This document shows positions 17,142-29,211 of a stretch of 64,000 nucleotides of DNA, in pieces. The stretch spans positions 1 through 64,000 of the forward strand of contig CAZYER010000002.1 in assembly GCA_964646525.1 (NCBI GenBank), written 5' to 3'. Position 1 is the stretch's first letter. Each line of letters starts with the position of its first letter. This DNA is from GCA-002282575 sp964646525 (GTDB lineage: Bacteria; Pseudomonadota; Gammaproteobacteria; Thiomicrospirales; Thiomicrospiraceae). The translations under genes and the position numbers were made by a program. Below the pieces are notes generated by a model that was not told where the DNA came from, ran no database searches, and worked only from the letters and a program-made list of their open reading frames with translations.

Positions 17142-18998
17142 TTAAGACGCTATCGCTTCTAACTTAGCCCACTGGGGCGTTAACCCCAGCGACTGATGTA
17201 AGGTTTGTAATCGCGGCTCTTGCTGAATATCTGCTTTAATGGCATCCAGTTCAGATTGTTTGAGTTGTTTGACCTGACCCTCAGGACTCACCCAATCGGC
17301 TTGCCACTGATTTTTCCATTCAAGGCTTGCTTGCGGCTCTACCAAACGAATGGCTGCAACCAATTTATCACCCCAATAAGTGACATTAGCCGATGCATTG
17401 CTCGGATAAGCCAACACAATCTGGTTTGCATTTTCATGTGCTAGGCGAATACATTGATTGGCTAATTCCAACTCAGGCCCTTTCAGCTTCCATTGATGCA
17501 AACAGGCTTTCCAATCTTCTAGCGACCAAGGCATGCTTGCTGATTCGGGCTGTGTCGATGGCATTTCCAATACCTCTAAAATCGGTGCTTCGACTTCAGA
17601 AACTTCGCGCTTTTCTGATTCAGCAGTAACCGACACTGGCTGATCTGGCATGTTTGGCATGTTTGTCACAGCAGCTTGTGGCAAGGGCTCAATATTCAGT
17701 GTTTTTTTTTCAGCCATGGAGCTATTTTTTCGAATTCCCAAGGCAGCTAAAGCCGCTAAGTGGGGAGATTCATGACCATCACAACTGGCTAGAGGTGCTG
17801 TGGGTGTTTCTGTTTGAACAGGACTGGGAACTTGTTGCGATCTAGTGGGTTGCAGTGTAACGGCGGGTGCAACCCGAGCAGCAGACACTGGCTTGGTTGA
17901 CGCTGACTTAGCTACTGGGGTCGAATAGCCAACAAAATGCAATAATCGCATCAGCATCAGCTCAAAACCCATTTGAGCGGTTGGGGCTAAACGCATATCG
18001 TCTTGCGCTAATAACGCTACTTGCAGCCACAGCTGTACCTGTTCGCTCGACACCTGTTCTGCCAGTTGACGCAAAGCATCACCCATTTCGACCGACAATA
18101 TAGAAAAGCTTTGCAACATGGCCAGCTGGTGCAACTTTTCCAACAACTGTTGTTGCAAACGATCGAAGTCAGCACCCCAACGAATCCAATCGTGCAACAA
18201 AGCCAATACCTGAGTTTGATCCTGTTGCGCCAATGCCGACAACAAGTCATTTACCTGCTCATCGGAAGCCAATCCCAGCATGTCGCGCGTTGAGTCATAA
18301 TTCACCGCACCCGAGCCTAACATAATGGCCTGATCGAGCAAACTGAGCGCATCACGCACACTCCCACCCGACATACGCACCACCAAATCCAAAGCGGTGG
18401 ATTCAAAAGCGATACCTTCCGCCGTTAGCACCTTCGCTAAATGAGCGTGCAATACCTGAGGTGTCATGGGGCGCAAATGGAATTGCAGACAACGCGATAA
18501 AATCGTTACCGGAAGTTTATGAGGATCTGTCGTCGCCAATAGGAATTTAACGTGTTCGGGCGGTTCTTCCAACGTTTTTAACAACGCATTAAAACTATGC
18601 GTTGATAACATGTGTACTTCGTCGATAATATAAATTTTGAAGCGACCGACGCTGGGCGCATACTGCACATTATCTAGTAACTCGCGCGTATCTTCGACTT
18701 TGGTACGACTAGCGGCGTCAATTTCAATCAGGTCAACAAAATTACCCGCATCAATGGCTTGGGCAATATCATCTTGGCAAGGCTCGGCAGTCATGCCGTC
18801 ACGACAATTTAATGCTTTAGCGAAAATGCGTGCCAACGTTGTCTTACCCACTCCTCGCGTACCCGTGAACAAATAGGCATGATGCAAACGACCCGATGTT
18901 AGAGCTTGCGATAACGCACGCACCACAGGCTCTTGACCGACGACTTCTGAAAATTGTTGGGGACGCCACTTACGTGCGAGAACCGTGCTAGCTGACAT
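17142..18998 (-). CDS. dnaX: DNA polymerase III subunit tau/gamma
   Basis: Clamp-loader ATPase. 618 aa from ATG at 18998 (MSASTVLARKWRPQQF), chosen because it matches the family N terminus and has GAGG before it; a longer frame reaches 19052. Walker A GTRGVGKTT is at residues 46-54, Walker B IIDEVHML, and sensor SRCLQFHLRP. The zinc module keeps the first two Cys (LNC and EPC) but the second pair is replaced by QDDIAQ. A run of nine A at codon 430 is a likely slippage site that would give a short gamma form. A Pro/Thr-rich linker precedes the tau C-terminal domain. First protein gene of the dnaX-ybaB-recR operon. Confidence 0.95.
   Translation of the reverse strand: MSASTVLARKWRPQQFSEVVGQEPVVRALSQALTSGRLHHAYLFTGTRGVGKTTLARIFAKALNCRDGMTAEPCQDDIAQAIDAGNFVDLIEIDAASRTKVEDTRELLDNVQYAPSVGRFKIYIIDEVHMLSTHSFNALLKTLEEPPEHVKFLLATTDPHKLPVTILSRCLQFHLRPMTPQVLHAHLAKVLTAEGIAFESTALDLVVRMSGGSVRDALSLLDQAIMLGSGAVNYDSTRDMLGLASDEQVNDLLSALAQQDQTQVLALLHDWIRWGADFDRLQQQLLEKLHQLAMLQSFSILSVEMGDALRQLAEQVSSEQVQLWLQVALLAQDDMRLAPTAQMGFELMLMRLLHFVGYSTPVAKSASTKPVSAARVAPAVTLQPTRSQQVPSPVQTETPTAPLASCDGHESPHLAALAALGIRKNSSMAEKKTLNIEPLPQAAVTNMPNMPDQPVSVTAESEKREVSEVEAPILEVLEMPSTQPESASMPWSLEDWKACLHQWKLKGPELELANQCIRLAHENANQIVLAYPSNASANVTYWGDKLVAAIRLVEPQASLEWKNQWQADWVSPEGQVKQLKQSELDAIKADIQQEPRLQTLHQSLGLTPQWAKLEAIAS
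17702..17710 (-). other. A9 slippery run in dnaX (candidate tau/gamma frameshift)
   Basis: Nine consecutive A in the coding strand, read gaa-aaa-aaa-aca at codons about 428-431. A -1 shift reaches TGA after four more codons (AAC ACT GAA TAT TGA); a +1 shift meets TGA after one codon. The expected short product is about 430-434 aa, almost the size of E. coli gamma. Either ribosomal frameshifting or polymerase slippage could work here. Confidence 0.6.
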
Positions 18999-19077
18999 GT
19001 GACCTCGAGTTTCGGTAACGGAGACTTTCGTTAGGGTCACGACTCGAAACAAACCGTGAGCCTAACAAAATAAAGAC

Positions 19078-19181
19078 GACTTGAGCCAGCTGAACCTCGG
19101 CGCCCACATCACAAATACCGTTGCTTCATTCCTGACCTGGCGGGGTTTTCTGCTTAGTGCCGCGAGGGACCAGCCCAAATC
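19078..19181 (-). ncRNA. ffs: Small signal recognition particle RNA (4.5S)
   Basis: The minus strand carries the invariant SRP domain IV loop, CAGGTCAGGAATGAAGCA, flanked by ACCCCG-type and GGTA-type strands. The outer arms GGGCTGGTCCCTCGCGGC and GCCGAGGTTCAGCTGGCTC pair to form the long stem. Length of about 104 bases fits the Alu-less bacterial form. A TAGAAT -10 lies about 8 bases before the 5' end. The position immediately upstream of dnaX is the common proteobacterial arrangement. Ends are estimated from pairing. Confidence 0.92.
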
Positions 19182-19221
19182 GCACAGCTATTCTAACATA
19201 AGCCCGCACAACAAAACAGCA

Positions 19222-19560
19222 TCAGTAGGCACGACTCGGTGTTGGCCAAATGAGTGTTGAATTGTCTCTATCGCTCTTTTCTCGTAAATAATTCTGCTTA
19301 GTAGAGTCTGAAAAAACGATAATATCTTTATTCCGTTCAATCAGTTTTGGTCCCAAACCTTTGACCTTAGCCAGATCATTCAATGTTTTAAAGTGACCAT
19401 GCTCTTGCCGCCAAGCTACAATTAATTGCGCCTTCTTTTCACCAATCCCTGACAAAGCAGATGCCAATTGGGCTGCGTCAGCAGTATTGATATTGACAGT
19501 TTGAGTAGCCAACACGGGTTGCCAAAACAACCAACACAATAAAACTCTTAACAAAAACAC
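19222..19560 (-). CDS. ComEA-like helix-hairpin-helix protein
   Basis: 112 aa from a GTG at 19560, preceded by AAAGGGG at good spacing; the longer ATG frame (19632) would overlap pilT and has no such site. N terminus (FLLRVLLCWLFWQPVLA) is a signal peptide, followed by VNINTADAAQLASALSGIGEKKAQLI and DLAKVKGLGPKLIERNK, the two HhH segments of the ComEA family. Periplasmic DNA binding during uptake is the family role; adjacency to pilT/pilU fits natural transformation, by inference. Confidence 0.85.
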   Translation of the reverse strand: MFLLRVLLCWLFWQPVLATQTVNINTADAAQLASALSGIGEKKAQLIVAWRQEHGHFKTLNDLAKVKGLGPKLIERNKDIIVFSDSTKQNYLREKSDRDNSTLIWPTPSRAY

Positions 19561-19631
19561 CGCATTCCCCTTTTTACTCAATGCACTATCCGCTAATATA
19601 GCAGAAGTTGGTATTTTTGGGTAAAGGCGCA

Positions 19632-20672
19632 ATGGACATCACACAACTTCTCACTTTTTCGGTACAACAAAAAGCGTCTGACTTACACATTTCGGCAGGC
19701 ATGCCGCCGATACTGCGTATTGATGGTGATATTCGAAAAATTAATGCGCCAGAATTAGATGCCAGCCAAGCACAGGCGTTACTTTATGATGTCATGAATG
19801 ATTTTCAACGGAAACAATTCGAAGAAAAAAATGAATCCGATTTTTCATTTAACCTACCCGGAATTGCTCGATTTCGAGCTAATATTTTTAGACAAGATAG
19901 AGGGCTTGCTGGCGTTTTTCGCACTATTCCATCCGAAGTACTGTCACTGGAGGCATTAAGTGCACCAAGCATTTTTAAAGAAATAGCGAACACTCCTCGC
20001 GGGATTGTACTGGTTACAGGCCCTACGGGCTCTGGAAAATCCACCACACTAGCCGCCATGATTGACTACATCAATGAGAACCATTTTTCTCATATTTTGA
20101 CTGTTGAAGACCCGATTGAGTTTGTACATAAGAGCAAAAAATCACTGATTAACCAGCGCGAAGTCCATCGAGACACTTATAGTTTTGCCAATGCCTTGCG
20201 CTCAGCGCTACGAGAAGATCCCGATGTCATACTTGTTGGAGAAATGAGAGACTTAGAAACTATCCAACTTGCACTTTCTGCAGCAGAAACCGGACATTTA
20301 GTATTTGGCACACTACACACCTCTAGTGCTGCTAAAACGATTGATCGTATTATCGACGTCTTTCCTGGCAATGAAAAGGCACTCGTCAGATCCATGCTTT
20401 CTGAATCATTGCGTGCTGTCATTTCACAAACACTACTCAAGAAAAAAGGAGGCGGACGCATCGCCGCTCATGAAATCATGATAGGTACACACGCCATTCG
20501 CAACCTCATTCGGGAAGACAAGGTGCCGCAGATGTACTCGATTATCCAAACTGGCTCGCAACAAGGCATGCAAACGCTAGATCAATGCCTACAAAAATTA
20601 GTCTCTCAAGGAATAGTCGACGCAAATGAGGCTGCTTTTAAAGCAGTCAACAAAGCGTTATTTCAGGAATAA
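19632..20672 (+). CDS. pilT: Type IV pilus retraction ATPase PilT
   Basis: Hexameric ATPase that depolymerises the type IV pilus. 346 aa from ATG 19632 (MDITQLLTFSVQQKASDLHIS), preferred over an upstream in-frame start for its family match. Walker A GPTGSGKSTTLAAM, the Asp box EDPIEFVH, Walker B DVILVGEMRD and the His box HLVFGTLHTSSAAKTIDRI are intact. C terminus carries the AIRNLIREDK retraction motif. Six bases before pilU; divergent from the ComEA-like gene. Confidence 0.96.
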   Translation: MDITQLLTFSVQQKASDLHISAGMPPILRIDGDIRKINAPELDASQAQALLYDVMNDFQRKQFEEKNESDFSFNLPGIARFRANIFRQDRGLAGVFRTIPSEVLSLEALSAPSIFKEIANTPRGIVLVTGPTGSGKSTTLAAMIDYINENHFSHILTVEDPIEFVHKSKKSLINQREVHRDTYSFANALRSALREDPDVILVGEMRDLETIQLALSAAETGHLVFGTLHTSSAAKTIDRIIDVFPGNEKALVRSMLSESLRAVISQTLLKKKGGGRIAAHEIMIGTHAIRNLIREDKVPQMYSIIQTGSQQGMQTLDQCLQKLVSQGIVDANEAAFKAVNKALFQE

Positions 20673-20678
20673 TATTGA

Positions 20679-21839
20679 ATGAACAAGCCACAGGCTCTAG
20701 AACAATTAAATCAACTCCTTGAAGCCATGCTAAATGCAAAAGCATCTGACATGTTTATTACTGAAGGAGCCCCAGTTAGCCTAAAAATTGATGGCACAAT
20801 GACGCCCATCACTCAACAACCTTTATCTGCGAACCACACGCGCTTACTTGCAGAAAGCTTAATGAACGAAGCGCAACTCAACGACTTCTCACGCACTAAT
20901 GAATGTAATTTAGCTTACGCGATGGGAGCTTCAGCGCGTTTTCGTATCAATATCTTTGTACAACGAAATAGTGTTGGCATGGTTATTCGCGTTATTAATA
21001 CGCTCATTCCTCAAGTAGAAGAGCTTGGACTCCCTCCCATATTAACCAGCCTGATTATGGAAAAACGAGGATTGATTTTATTTGTTGGTGGAACAGGATC
21101 GGGAAAGTCAACCTCTTTAGCAGGCTTGATTGGTCATCGCAACACCAACAGCAAAGGACACATTATTACCATTGAAGATCCGATCGAATTTGTACATCCA
21201 CATAAAGGATGCATTATCACTCAACGAGAAGTAGGAACAGATACAGAAACTTTTGAATCCGCACTTAAAAATACGTTACGCCAGGCACCTGATGTTATCC
21301 TGATCGGTGAAATTCGAGAACGTCACACCATGGAGCATGCTATTACTTTTGCTGAAACAGGGCATTTATGTCTGTCAACTCTTCACGCCAATAATGCCAA
21401 CCAAGCACTCGATCGCATTATCAACTTCTTTCCAGAAGAACGCAAAGCACAGTTACTCATGGACTTATCGCTCAATCTTAAAGCCATTATCAGCCAACGA
21501 CTTATACCGAAACAAGAAGGCAAAGGCCGAGTGGCTGCCATTGAAGTATTAATCAATACACCCCGAATGGCCGACCTTATTTTCGAAGGCAAAGTACATG
21601 AAATGAAAACACTCATGGCAGACAGTCGAGAACTTGGCATGCAGACCTTTGACCAAGCCCTATTTGATCACTACGAAAACAACCAGATCAGCCACAGTGA
21701 CGCCTTACGATTTGCCGACGCCGTTAACGATTTACGCTTACGCATTAAGTTAGAGTCTAAACGTTTTGGACTTGAACAACCCAATAATGGCATGAATGAT
21801 AGCATTCATAATTTTGAATTAAAGCCAGCGCACGACTAA
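20679..21839 (+). CDS. pilU: PilT-dependent retraction ATPase PilU
   Basis: 386 aa paralogue of PilT that strengthens retraction. Walker [46 protein letters not shown] and [21 protein letters not shown] are the PilU-type versions of the ATPase boxes. The C-terminal extension beyond PilT is present. Its last 4 bases overlap the end of convergent uvrB, so no terminator separates them. Confidence 0.95.
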   Translation: MNKPQALEQLNQLLEAMLNAKASDMFITEGAPVSLKIDGTMTPITQQPLSANHTRLLAESLMNEAQLNDFSRTNECNLAYAMGASARFRINIFVQRNSVGMVIRVINTLIPQVEELGLPPILTSLIMEKRGLILFVGGTGSGKSTSLAGLIGHRNTNSKGHIITIEDPIEFVHPHKGCIITQREVGTDTETFESALKNTLRQAPDVILIGEIRERHTMEHAITFAETGHLCLSTLHANNANQALDRIINFFPEERKAQLLMDLSLNLKAIISQRLIPKQEGKGRVAAIEVLINTPRMADLIFEGKVHEMKTLMADSRELGMQTFDQALFDHYENNQISHSDALRFADAVNDLRLRIKLESKRFGLEQPNNGMNDSIHNFELKPAHD

Positions 21840-23878
21840 CTGACTAATAACAGACGCAAGCGTTTAATTTGATCGCGCAATGCCGCTGCTGCTTCAAAGT
21901 TCAACGCCTTGGCTTCAGTGTGCATGGCTTTTTCTAGCTGAGTAATTTGTTTGGCTAAACTGTGTGGGTCATGTGCGTAAGCAGCCACCTCTTCCGCTGC
22001 CACCAATAGCGTGTCATCATTGCTGGTACGTTTTTTACGACTATTCACCTGCCCTTTGCCCATCATCGCCGACACATCAATCATGTCTTCAACACGCTTA
22101 TTCAAAGATTGAGGTTGCACGCCCAGTTTTTCGTTGTAAGCGATTTGTTTAGCGCGACGACGCTCAGTTTCATCCATCGCTTTGCGCATGGATTCGGTGA
22201 TTTTATCGGCATACAAAATCACGCGCCCATTCACATTGCGCGCAGCACGACCAATGGTTTGAATTAGGCTGCGTTCTGAACGAAGGAAACCTTCTTTATC
22301 GGCATCAAAAATCGCTACCAAAGACACTTCGGGAATATCCAGCCCTTCGCGCAACAGGTTAATGCCAATCAGTACATCGAATACGCCCAAGCGCAAGTCA
22401 CGAATCAACTCAACCCGTTCAACTGTTTCAATATCCGAATGTAAATAACGCACTTTAACACCCTGCTCGTTCAGGTAATCGGCCAAATCTTCTGACATAC
22501 GCTTGGTTAGCGTGGTAATGAGTACCCGTTCACCACGTTCAGCGACGGCACGAATTTCGCCATAAACATCATCAACCTGATTGAGTGCGGGACGAATCTC
22601 AATCACAGGGTCTAACAGCCCCGTCGGACGCACCACCTGCTCGGCAGGCGGACCTGAATGTTCTAGCTCGTACTTACCTGGCGTTGCCGAAACAAAAATA
22701 CTTTGCGGCATGCGTGCTTCAAATTCTTCAAACTTCATCGGACGGTTATCGAGCGCCGAAGGCAAGCGGAAACCATAATCAACTAGGTTTTCTTTACGCG
22801 ATCTGTCACCCTTGTACATGGCGCCGACTTGTGAAATACCAATGTGCGACTCATCAATCACCAGCAACCCATCTTTGGGTAGGTAATCAAACAGGGTCGG
22901 TGGCGACTCACCTTGTGGTCTGCCCGATAAATAGCGTGAATAGTTTTCAATACCGTTGCAATAACCCAGCTCTAGCATCATCTCTAAATCCAGACGCGTG
23001 CGCTCTTCCAAACGCTGAGCTTCGACCAGCTTATCTCGCTCTCTGAACCAAGCCAGACGCTCAACTAGCTCTTCTTTAACGGCATCAATCATGCCGATCA
23101 GCTGTTCGTGCGGTGTGACGTAATGGCTTTTCGGATAGACAGTAACACGATTGGTTTTTTCCACCACTTCGCCCGTTAAAGGGTCGAACCAACTGATGTT
23201 TTCTAATTCATCATCAAAAAAATCCAAGCGCACTGCGGCAAATTCCGATTCGGCTGGGTAGATTTCGATAATATCGCCACGCACCCTAAAACAACCACGC
23301 TCTAGCACCAACTCATTGCGGGTGTATTGCATAGCGGTTAATTGTTTAAGCAGCTTGCGTTGATCAATACGATCACCAATACGTGCCTGAAAAATCATTT
23401 TCAGATAGGTTTGCGGATCACCCAGTCCATAAATCGCGGACACCGTCGCGACAACCAAAACATCACGTCGCTCCATTAATGACTTAGTGGCAGACAGGCG
23501 CAACTGGTCGATTTGAGCGTTAATCGCTGCATCTTTAGCAATATAGGTATCGGTACTGGGGACATAGGCTTCGGGTTGGTAGTAATCGTAGTAAGACACG
23601 AAATACTCCACCGCATTATTGGGGAAGAACCCCTTAAACTCACTGTACAACTGCGCCGCCAGCGTTTTATTCGGCGCCATCACCATGGTGGGACGTTGTA
23701 ATTGCGCCACGACATTGGCAATGGTGAAAGTTTTTCCTGTACCCGTCGCGCCTAGGAGCGTTTGAAAAGCTTCGCCATCACGAACGCCTTGTACCAGCTG
23801 TGCTATGGCTTCGGGCTGATCGCCCGAAGGTTGGTAAAGTGACACTAATTGAAAGGGTTTACCCTGAACAGCTGACAT
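21836..23878 (-). CDS. uvrB: Excinuclease ABC subunit B
   Basis: Nucleotide excision repair helicase-like damage loader. 680 aa from ATG at 23878; the longer frame begins at a TTG. Walker [15 protein letters not shown], the beta-hairpin [25 protein letters not shown] region, [17 protein letters not shown], and QTIGRAARN with the C-terminal UVR motif ([17 protein letters not shown]) that contacts UvrC. Tail-to-tail with pilU with 4 shared bases. Confidence 0.96.
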   Translation of the reverse strand: MSAVQGKPFQLVSLYQPSGDQPEAIAQLVQGVRDGEAFQTLLGATGTGKTFTIANVVAQLQRPTMVMAPNKTLAAQLYSEFKGFFPNNAVEYFVSYYDYYQPEAYVPSTDTYIAKDAAINAQIDQLRLSATKSLMERRDVLVVATVSAIYGLGDPQTYLKMIFQARIGDRIDQRKLLKQLTAMQYTRNELVLERGCFRVRGDIIEIYPAESEFAAVRLDFFDDELENISWFDPLTGEVVEKTNRVTVYPKSHYVTPHEQLIGMIDAVKEELVERLAWFRERDKLVEAQRLEERTRLDLEMMLELGYCNGIENYSRYLSGRPQGESPPTLFDYLPKDGLLVIDESHIGISQVGAMYKGDRSRKENLVDYGFRLPSALDNRPMKFEEFEARMPQSIFVSATPGKYELEHSGPPAEQVVRPTGLLDPVIEIRPALNQVDDVYGEIRAVAERGERVLITTLTKRMSEDLADYLNEQGVKVRYLHSDIETVERVELIRDLRLGVFDVLIGINLLREGLDIPEVSLVAIFDADKEGFLRSERSLIQTIGRAARNVNGRVILYADKITESMRKAMDETERRRAKQIAYNEKLGVQPQSLNKRVEDMIDVSAMMGKGQVNSRKKRTSNDDTLLVAAEEVAAYAHDPHSLAKQITQLEKAMHTEAKALNFEAAAALRDQIKRLRLLLVS

Positions 23879-23926
23879 AGACTCAGGCCAGCTTAGCAAC
23901 AGTCAAGAGCAACACAAAGTATGCGC

Positions 23927-25381
23927 TTAAGCGGCGCCATACAATCCTTCACTCACCAACTGCGCCGCCTTGAAAATGGCACGAGACTTACTCAGCGTTT
24001 CTTGCCACTCAGACTGTGGTACAGAATCTGCAACGACACCAGCTCCCGCTTGCATATACAAGGTTTCATCTTTAACCACCGCGGTGCGAATAGCAATGGC
24101 GACATCCATCTCACCTGTCCAGCTCCAATAGCCGACCGCACCACCATAAACGCCGCGCTTCACCGGTTCTAGCTCATCGATAATTTCCATCGCACGAATT
24201 TTCGGCGCTCCCGATAGTGTTCCAGCTGGAAAAGCGGCTTTCAACGCATCCATCGCCGTCACTTCAGGACGCAATTTTCCCGTGACATTAGAAACAATGT
24301 GCATGACGTGTGAATATTTCTCGATGATCATTTTTTCAGTTAAAGCGACGCTACCCGCTTCGCTAATACGACCGACATCATTGCGCCCCAAATCAATCAG
24401 CATCAGATGTTCGGCAATTTCTTTGGGATCGGCAAGCAAGTCTTGTTCATTGGCTAAATCTTGCGCAGGTGTCGCGCCGCGTTTACGCGTACCTGCAATG
24501 GGGCGAACAGTGACTTCACCTTCGGCAACACGTACCAAAATTTCCGGTGATGACCCCACCACTTGGAAATCTCCAAAATCCACATAAAACAGGTAAGGAG
24601 AAGGATTGAGATGACGCAAGGCACGATAAAGCGCCAGCGATGATTGCTGATAAGGCACGCTCATGCGTTGCGAAATCACCACTTGCATCACATCCCCAGC
24701 CAGAATGTACTCTTGAATGCGACGCACCGCATCCTCAAAAGCTTGCTCGCCAAAGGAAGAGACAAACTGACTTTCATCAATTGGTGCAACCGAAGTTGAA
24801 TGCCTTGTTGGCATGGGCTGTGTTAGTGCCTGAGCAATACTGTTCAAGCGCAATTCACCCGCCGCCAGACTTTCAGCGTCATCACACACATGCACGATGA
24901 TTTGTGTCAGTCCCGATAAGTTATCGACCACTAATACTTCATCAGCAACGAACAAATAAATGTCTGGCACAGCCAAGCTATCTGGCGGCGCTTTACCCTG
25001 TAAGCGCGGCTCCATCCAACGCACGGCATCGTAACCCCAATAACCCACCAAGCCACCAGCAAAACGGGGCAATCCAGCCGACTCACTCGCTTGCGCATAA
25101 GCCCGATGAACTTCAGTCAACCAAGCCAAGGGATCGGCGCACTGGAAAGACTCAACCGACTCACCAGTTTCGACAAAAACCTGATCACCTTCGACGCGAA
25201 TACGACGCTGTGCTGGCAAACCAATAATCGAATAACGACCCCACTTCTCGCCACCTTGTACCGACTCTAACAAGAAAGAACCAGCACCCACATTAAGACG
25301 CTGATATAAGCCTAGAGCGGTATCACCGTCGGTTAATAGGGTGCGTGTCAACACACGGCGTGGAGCGACATCGAGTTTCAT
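23927..25381 (-). CDS. trpE: Anthranilate synthase component I
   Basis: Chorismate to anthranilate with glutamine or ammonia. 484 aa. Contains LLES at the feedback site, the [24 protein letters not shown] block, the PIAGTRKRG motif, [10 protein letters not shown] and [23 protein letters not shown], all conserved in TrpE. Follows gph by 12 bases. The glutaminase trpG, often next door, is not in this window; uvrB follows. Confidence 0.94.
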   Translation of the reverse strand: MKLDVAPRRVLTRTLLTDGDTALGLYQRLNVGAGSFLLESVQGGEKWGRYSIIGLPAQRRIRVEGDQVFVETGESVESFQCADPLAWLTEVHRAYAQASESAGLPRFAGGLVGYWGYDAVRWMEPRLQGKAPPDSLAVPDIYLFVADEVLVVDNLSGLTQIIVHVCDDAESLAAGELRLNSIAQALTQPMPTRHSTSVAPIDESQFVSSFGEQAFEDAVRRIQEYILAGDVMQVVISQRMSVPYQQSSLALYRALRHLNPSPYLFYVDFGDFQVVGSSPEILVRVAEGEVTVRPIAGTRKRGATPAQDLANEQDLLADPKEIAEHLMLIDLGRNDVGRISEAGSVALTEKMIIEKYSHVMHIVSNVTGKLRPEVTAMDALKAAFPAGTLSGAPKIRAMEIIDELEPVKRGVYGGAVGYWSWTGEMDVAIAIRTAVVKDETLYMQAGAGVVADSVPQSEWQETLSKSRAIFKAAQLVSEGLYGAA

Positions 25382-25393
25382 CGGCTAATTCCG

Positions 25394-26074
25394 TTACTTC
25401 AAGCGTTCAATATGGTTGGCAAATTCCGTCATGCTGTCAATCACTACATCAGGATTGGCTTCGCGAATGTCTTTACCGTGATTGTAACCATAACTCATAC
25501 AAATAATATGGAAATGAGCCGCACGCGCCGCTTTAACATCAGAAATAGAATCACCGATCATCAAGGCGTTTTCAGGTGACACACCCATTTTCTCCGCCGC
25601 ATAGAGCAATGGCATGGGGCTGGGCTTTTTCTCAGCGCAAGTATCACCACTGACAACAAACTCAAAATAATCGAGCAGCCCTTTATCACGTAGCAACGGC
25701 ATGGTAAAGGCTTCTGCTTTATTGGTGACACACGCCAAACGAAAACCCTGATCTAATAACCAAGTCAAACCTTCAGTTACCCCTTCATAAACGCAAGAAC
25801 GTTGCGCATTATTGTGCAGATACAATTCTTTGAAAATCGGCAAGGCTTTAGATAACAACACAGGGTCTGCGTGACCATCAACCGAACCCAACAAAGTTCG
25901 TTCACAAAAACGCTCAACGCCATTACCTACCCAATGACGAGAAGCCTCCTGACCGCGCGGCGGCAAGCCTAGTGCTTTCATCATTTCATCGCCGCAGTAA
26001 GCTAAATCTGGCACACTGTCGATCAGCGTACCGTCAAGGTCACATAAAATGAACCCTGGCTTAAATTTTGACAT
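25394..26074 (-). CDS. gph: Phosphoglycolate phosphatase (HAD family)
   Basis: Salvages 2-phosphoglycolate. 226 aa from ATG at 26074 (MSKFKPGFILCDLDGTLIDS), selected because the HAD motif I DLDGTLIDS then lies near residue 11; the 49 extra residues of the longer frame do not look like this family. Motif II is VTNKAE, and motifs III/IV AEKKPSPMPL and MIGDSISD. Lies between rpe and trpE as in many proteobacteria. Confidence 0.92.
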   Translation of the reverse strand: MSKFKPGFILCDLDGTLIDSVPDLAYCGDEMMKALGLPPRGQEASRHWVGNGVERFCERTLLGSVDGHADPVLLSKALPIFKELYLHNNAQRSCVYEGVTEGLTWLLDQGFRLACVTNKAEAFTMPLLRDKGLLDYFEFVVSGDTCAEKKPSPMPLLYAAEKMGVSPENALMIGDSISDVKAARAAHFHIICMSYGYNHGKDIREANPDVVIDSMTEFANHIERLK

Positions 26075-26100
26075 CAACTTTACCTTATGTTTGGTTATGA

Positions 26101-26292
26101 TAAAACCGTCTGTGAGCTGGCAAAATGACAAGGCGGTAGGTAGCGCAACAAAAGGAGTGTATACAAAATACATGACTTTTGTGAGTAACCTACCAACGCC
26201 GTCTGATGACAGACAGCGCAACAGGTTTTAACTAACACCATGACGCCGTTCGAGCACCACGCAAAACGCCATAAAATTGCGCAATAGATTTT
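26101..26292. repeat. Palindromic repeat between gph and rpe
   Basis: A 130-bp element (26101-26230) begins TAAAACC and ends GGTTTTA and folds as a nested imperfect palindrome: GGCGGTAGGT pairs with ACCTACCAACGCC, and an inner ACAAAAGG/ACTTTTGT arm surrounds GGAGTGTA...TACATGAC. A further 60 bases (26231-26292) are a partial copy that reaches the rpe stop region (TAAAAAATCTATTGCGC on the minus strand). Related to the array after recR. Confidence 0.75.
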
Positions 26293-26994
26293 TTAGGCTT
26301 TTGCGAGCTCGTCACGCATTTGGCGGATGATTGTATTGTAACGGTTAGGATCAGAATCCAAGCCTTTACCAAACAAGCCAGAGCCAGAAACAAAGGTATC
26401 ACAACCGGCTTCAGCGATTTCACGGATATTTTCCGCTTTCACACCACCGTCGATTTCTAAACGTATGTCATAGCCTGACTCATTAATCAGTTTACGCACC
26501 GCACGTAATTTGTTCAGCGCCTGAGGGATAAAGCTTTGACCACCAAACCCTGGGTTAACTGACATAATCAGAATCATGTCAATTTTATCCATCACATATT
26601 CTAAGTGGCTTAATGAAGTCGCTGGATTGAACACCAAACCCGCCTTACAGCCGCAATCTTTAATTAAGCCTAAGCTACGGTCAATATGTTCTGATGCTTC
26701 TGGGTGGAAAGTAATATAGTTAGCGCCTGCTTTAGCGAAATCAGGAATAACGCGATCCACTGGCTTAACCATCAAATGCACATCAATCGGTTGCTCTAGA
26801 CCGTTTTTAGTCATGTAGTTTTTGAGGCTGTCACACACCAATGGGCCGATGGTTAGGTTAGGCACATAATGGTTGTCCATCACGTCAAAGTGTACAATAT
26901 CGGCACCAGACAACAAAACATCCTTGACATCGTCACCCAAACGGGCAAAATCTGCAGATAGAATTGAGGGGGCGATCCAATTTGGATGTTTCAT
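26293..26994 (-). CDS. rpe: Ribulose-phosphate 3-epimerase
   Basis: TIM-barrel enzyme of the pentose phosphate and, if present, Calvin cycle. 233 aa. [32 protein letters not shown] (metal His/Asp), [24 protein letters not shown] and [11 protein letters not shown] are all in place. Begins a minus-strand run with gph and trpE, with the palindromic repeat placed right after its stop codon. Confidence 0.95.
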   Translation of the reverse strand: MKHPNWIAPSILSADFARLGDDVKDVLLSGADIVHFDVMDNHYVPNLTIGPLVCDSLKNYMTKNGLEQPIDVHLMVKPVDRVIPDFAKAGANYITFHPEASEHIDRSLGLIKDCGCKAGLVFNPATSLSHLEYVMDKIDMILIMSVNPGFGGQSFIPQALNKLRAVRKLINESGYDIRLEIDGGVKAENIREIAEAGCDTFVSGSGLFGKGLDSDPNRYNTIIRQMRDELAKA

Positions 26995-27127
26995 AATGTC
27001 TGTCTCCTAAAAAGTAAATCAAATTTCTAGCATTTTACCAAAAAATGCCACATGATGGGGTCTGTTAGCAAAAGCCTTTTCATGTTTTAACCAGAGACGC
27101 TCTAACAAGAGCCTAAAAAGGAAGTTT

Positions 27128-27627
27128 ATGGATCCGCGCGAAACCAGTGAAATGCCGAATCAAAGCTCACATCAAAGCCCCGAAATGCGCATTCTACACC
27201 CCATTTTTCATGTTGTTGAAATTATTGGTTTGGTGATTATTGCCATTATCACCATTATTGCCGGCATTCAAGAAATTCAAGTAATGATTGAGCGTCAAGC
27301 GGTCACCCTATCCGACTTGTTGATGATGTTTATTTATCTCGAAATTTTAGCCATGGTAATTATTTATTTAGAATCGGGACGTTTGCCCATCCGCATTCCA
27401 CTATATATTGCCATTGTTGCCCTAGCGCGCTATATGATTTTGGATATGAAAGACATGAGCGAGTGGAAAATTTTGGGCATTTCGGTGGCGATTGTCGTGC
27501 TTGCCGCAGCGGTCTTAATTTTACGTTATGGTCACACCAAATACCCCTATGCTTTCGGCGATGGTCGCCGTGGCAAGCGTTCATTTGATACGCGTCAATC
27601 TTCAGAAAATCACATAAAGGAATCTTA

Positions 27628-27628
<1 letters not shown>
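27128..27628 (+). CDS. PsiE-like phosphate-starvation-inducible membrane protein
   Basis: 166 aa with four predicted membrane helices (VVEIIGLVIIAIITIIAGI; LLMMFIYLEILAMVIIYL; LYIAIVALARYMILD; ILGISVAIVVLAAAVLIL). The arrangement and the ESGRLPIRIPLYIAI segment match the PsiE family. Role is poorly known even in E. coli. A clear AAAAGGAAG precedes the start. The TAA shares one base with the purC ATG, so it is coupled to purine synthesis by position only. Confidence 0.75.
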
Positions 27629-29140
<1,512 letters not shown>

Positions 29141-29157
29141 AGCCAATATGACGCCTC

Positions 29158-29186
29158 TTGCGATTTTAATCTTTTTTCCTTAGACT
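29158..29186 (+). promoter_or_regulatory. Candidate promoter for DUF1640-like gene
   Basis: TTGCGA (29158-29163), 17 bases, TAGACT (29181-29186), ending about 26 bases before the start codon at 29212. Partial matches only. Confidence 0.35.
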
Positions 29187-29211
29187 CTACTTAAACATAA
29201 AGGAATCTCTT

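Noticed and set aside
22585..23046. 153-codon plus-strand ORF over uvrB
   Set aside because: Shadow of uvrB with low-complexity composition.
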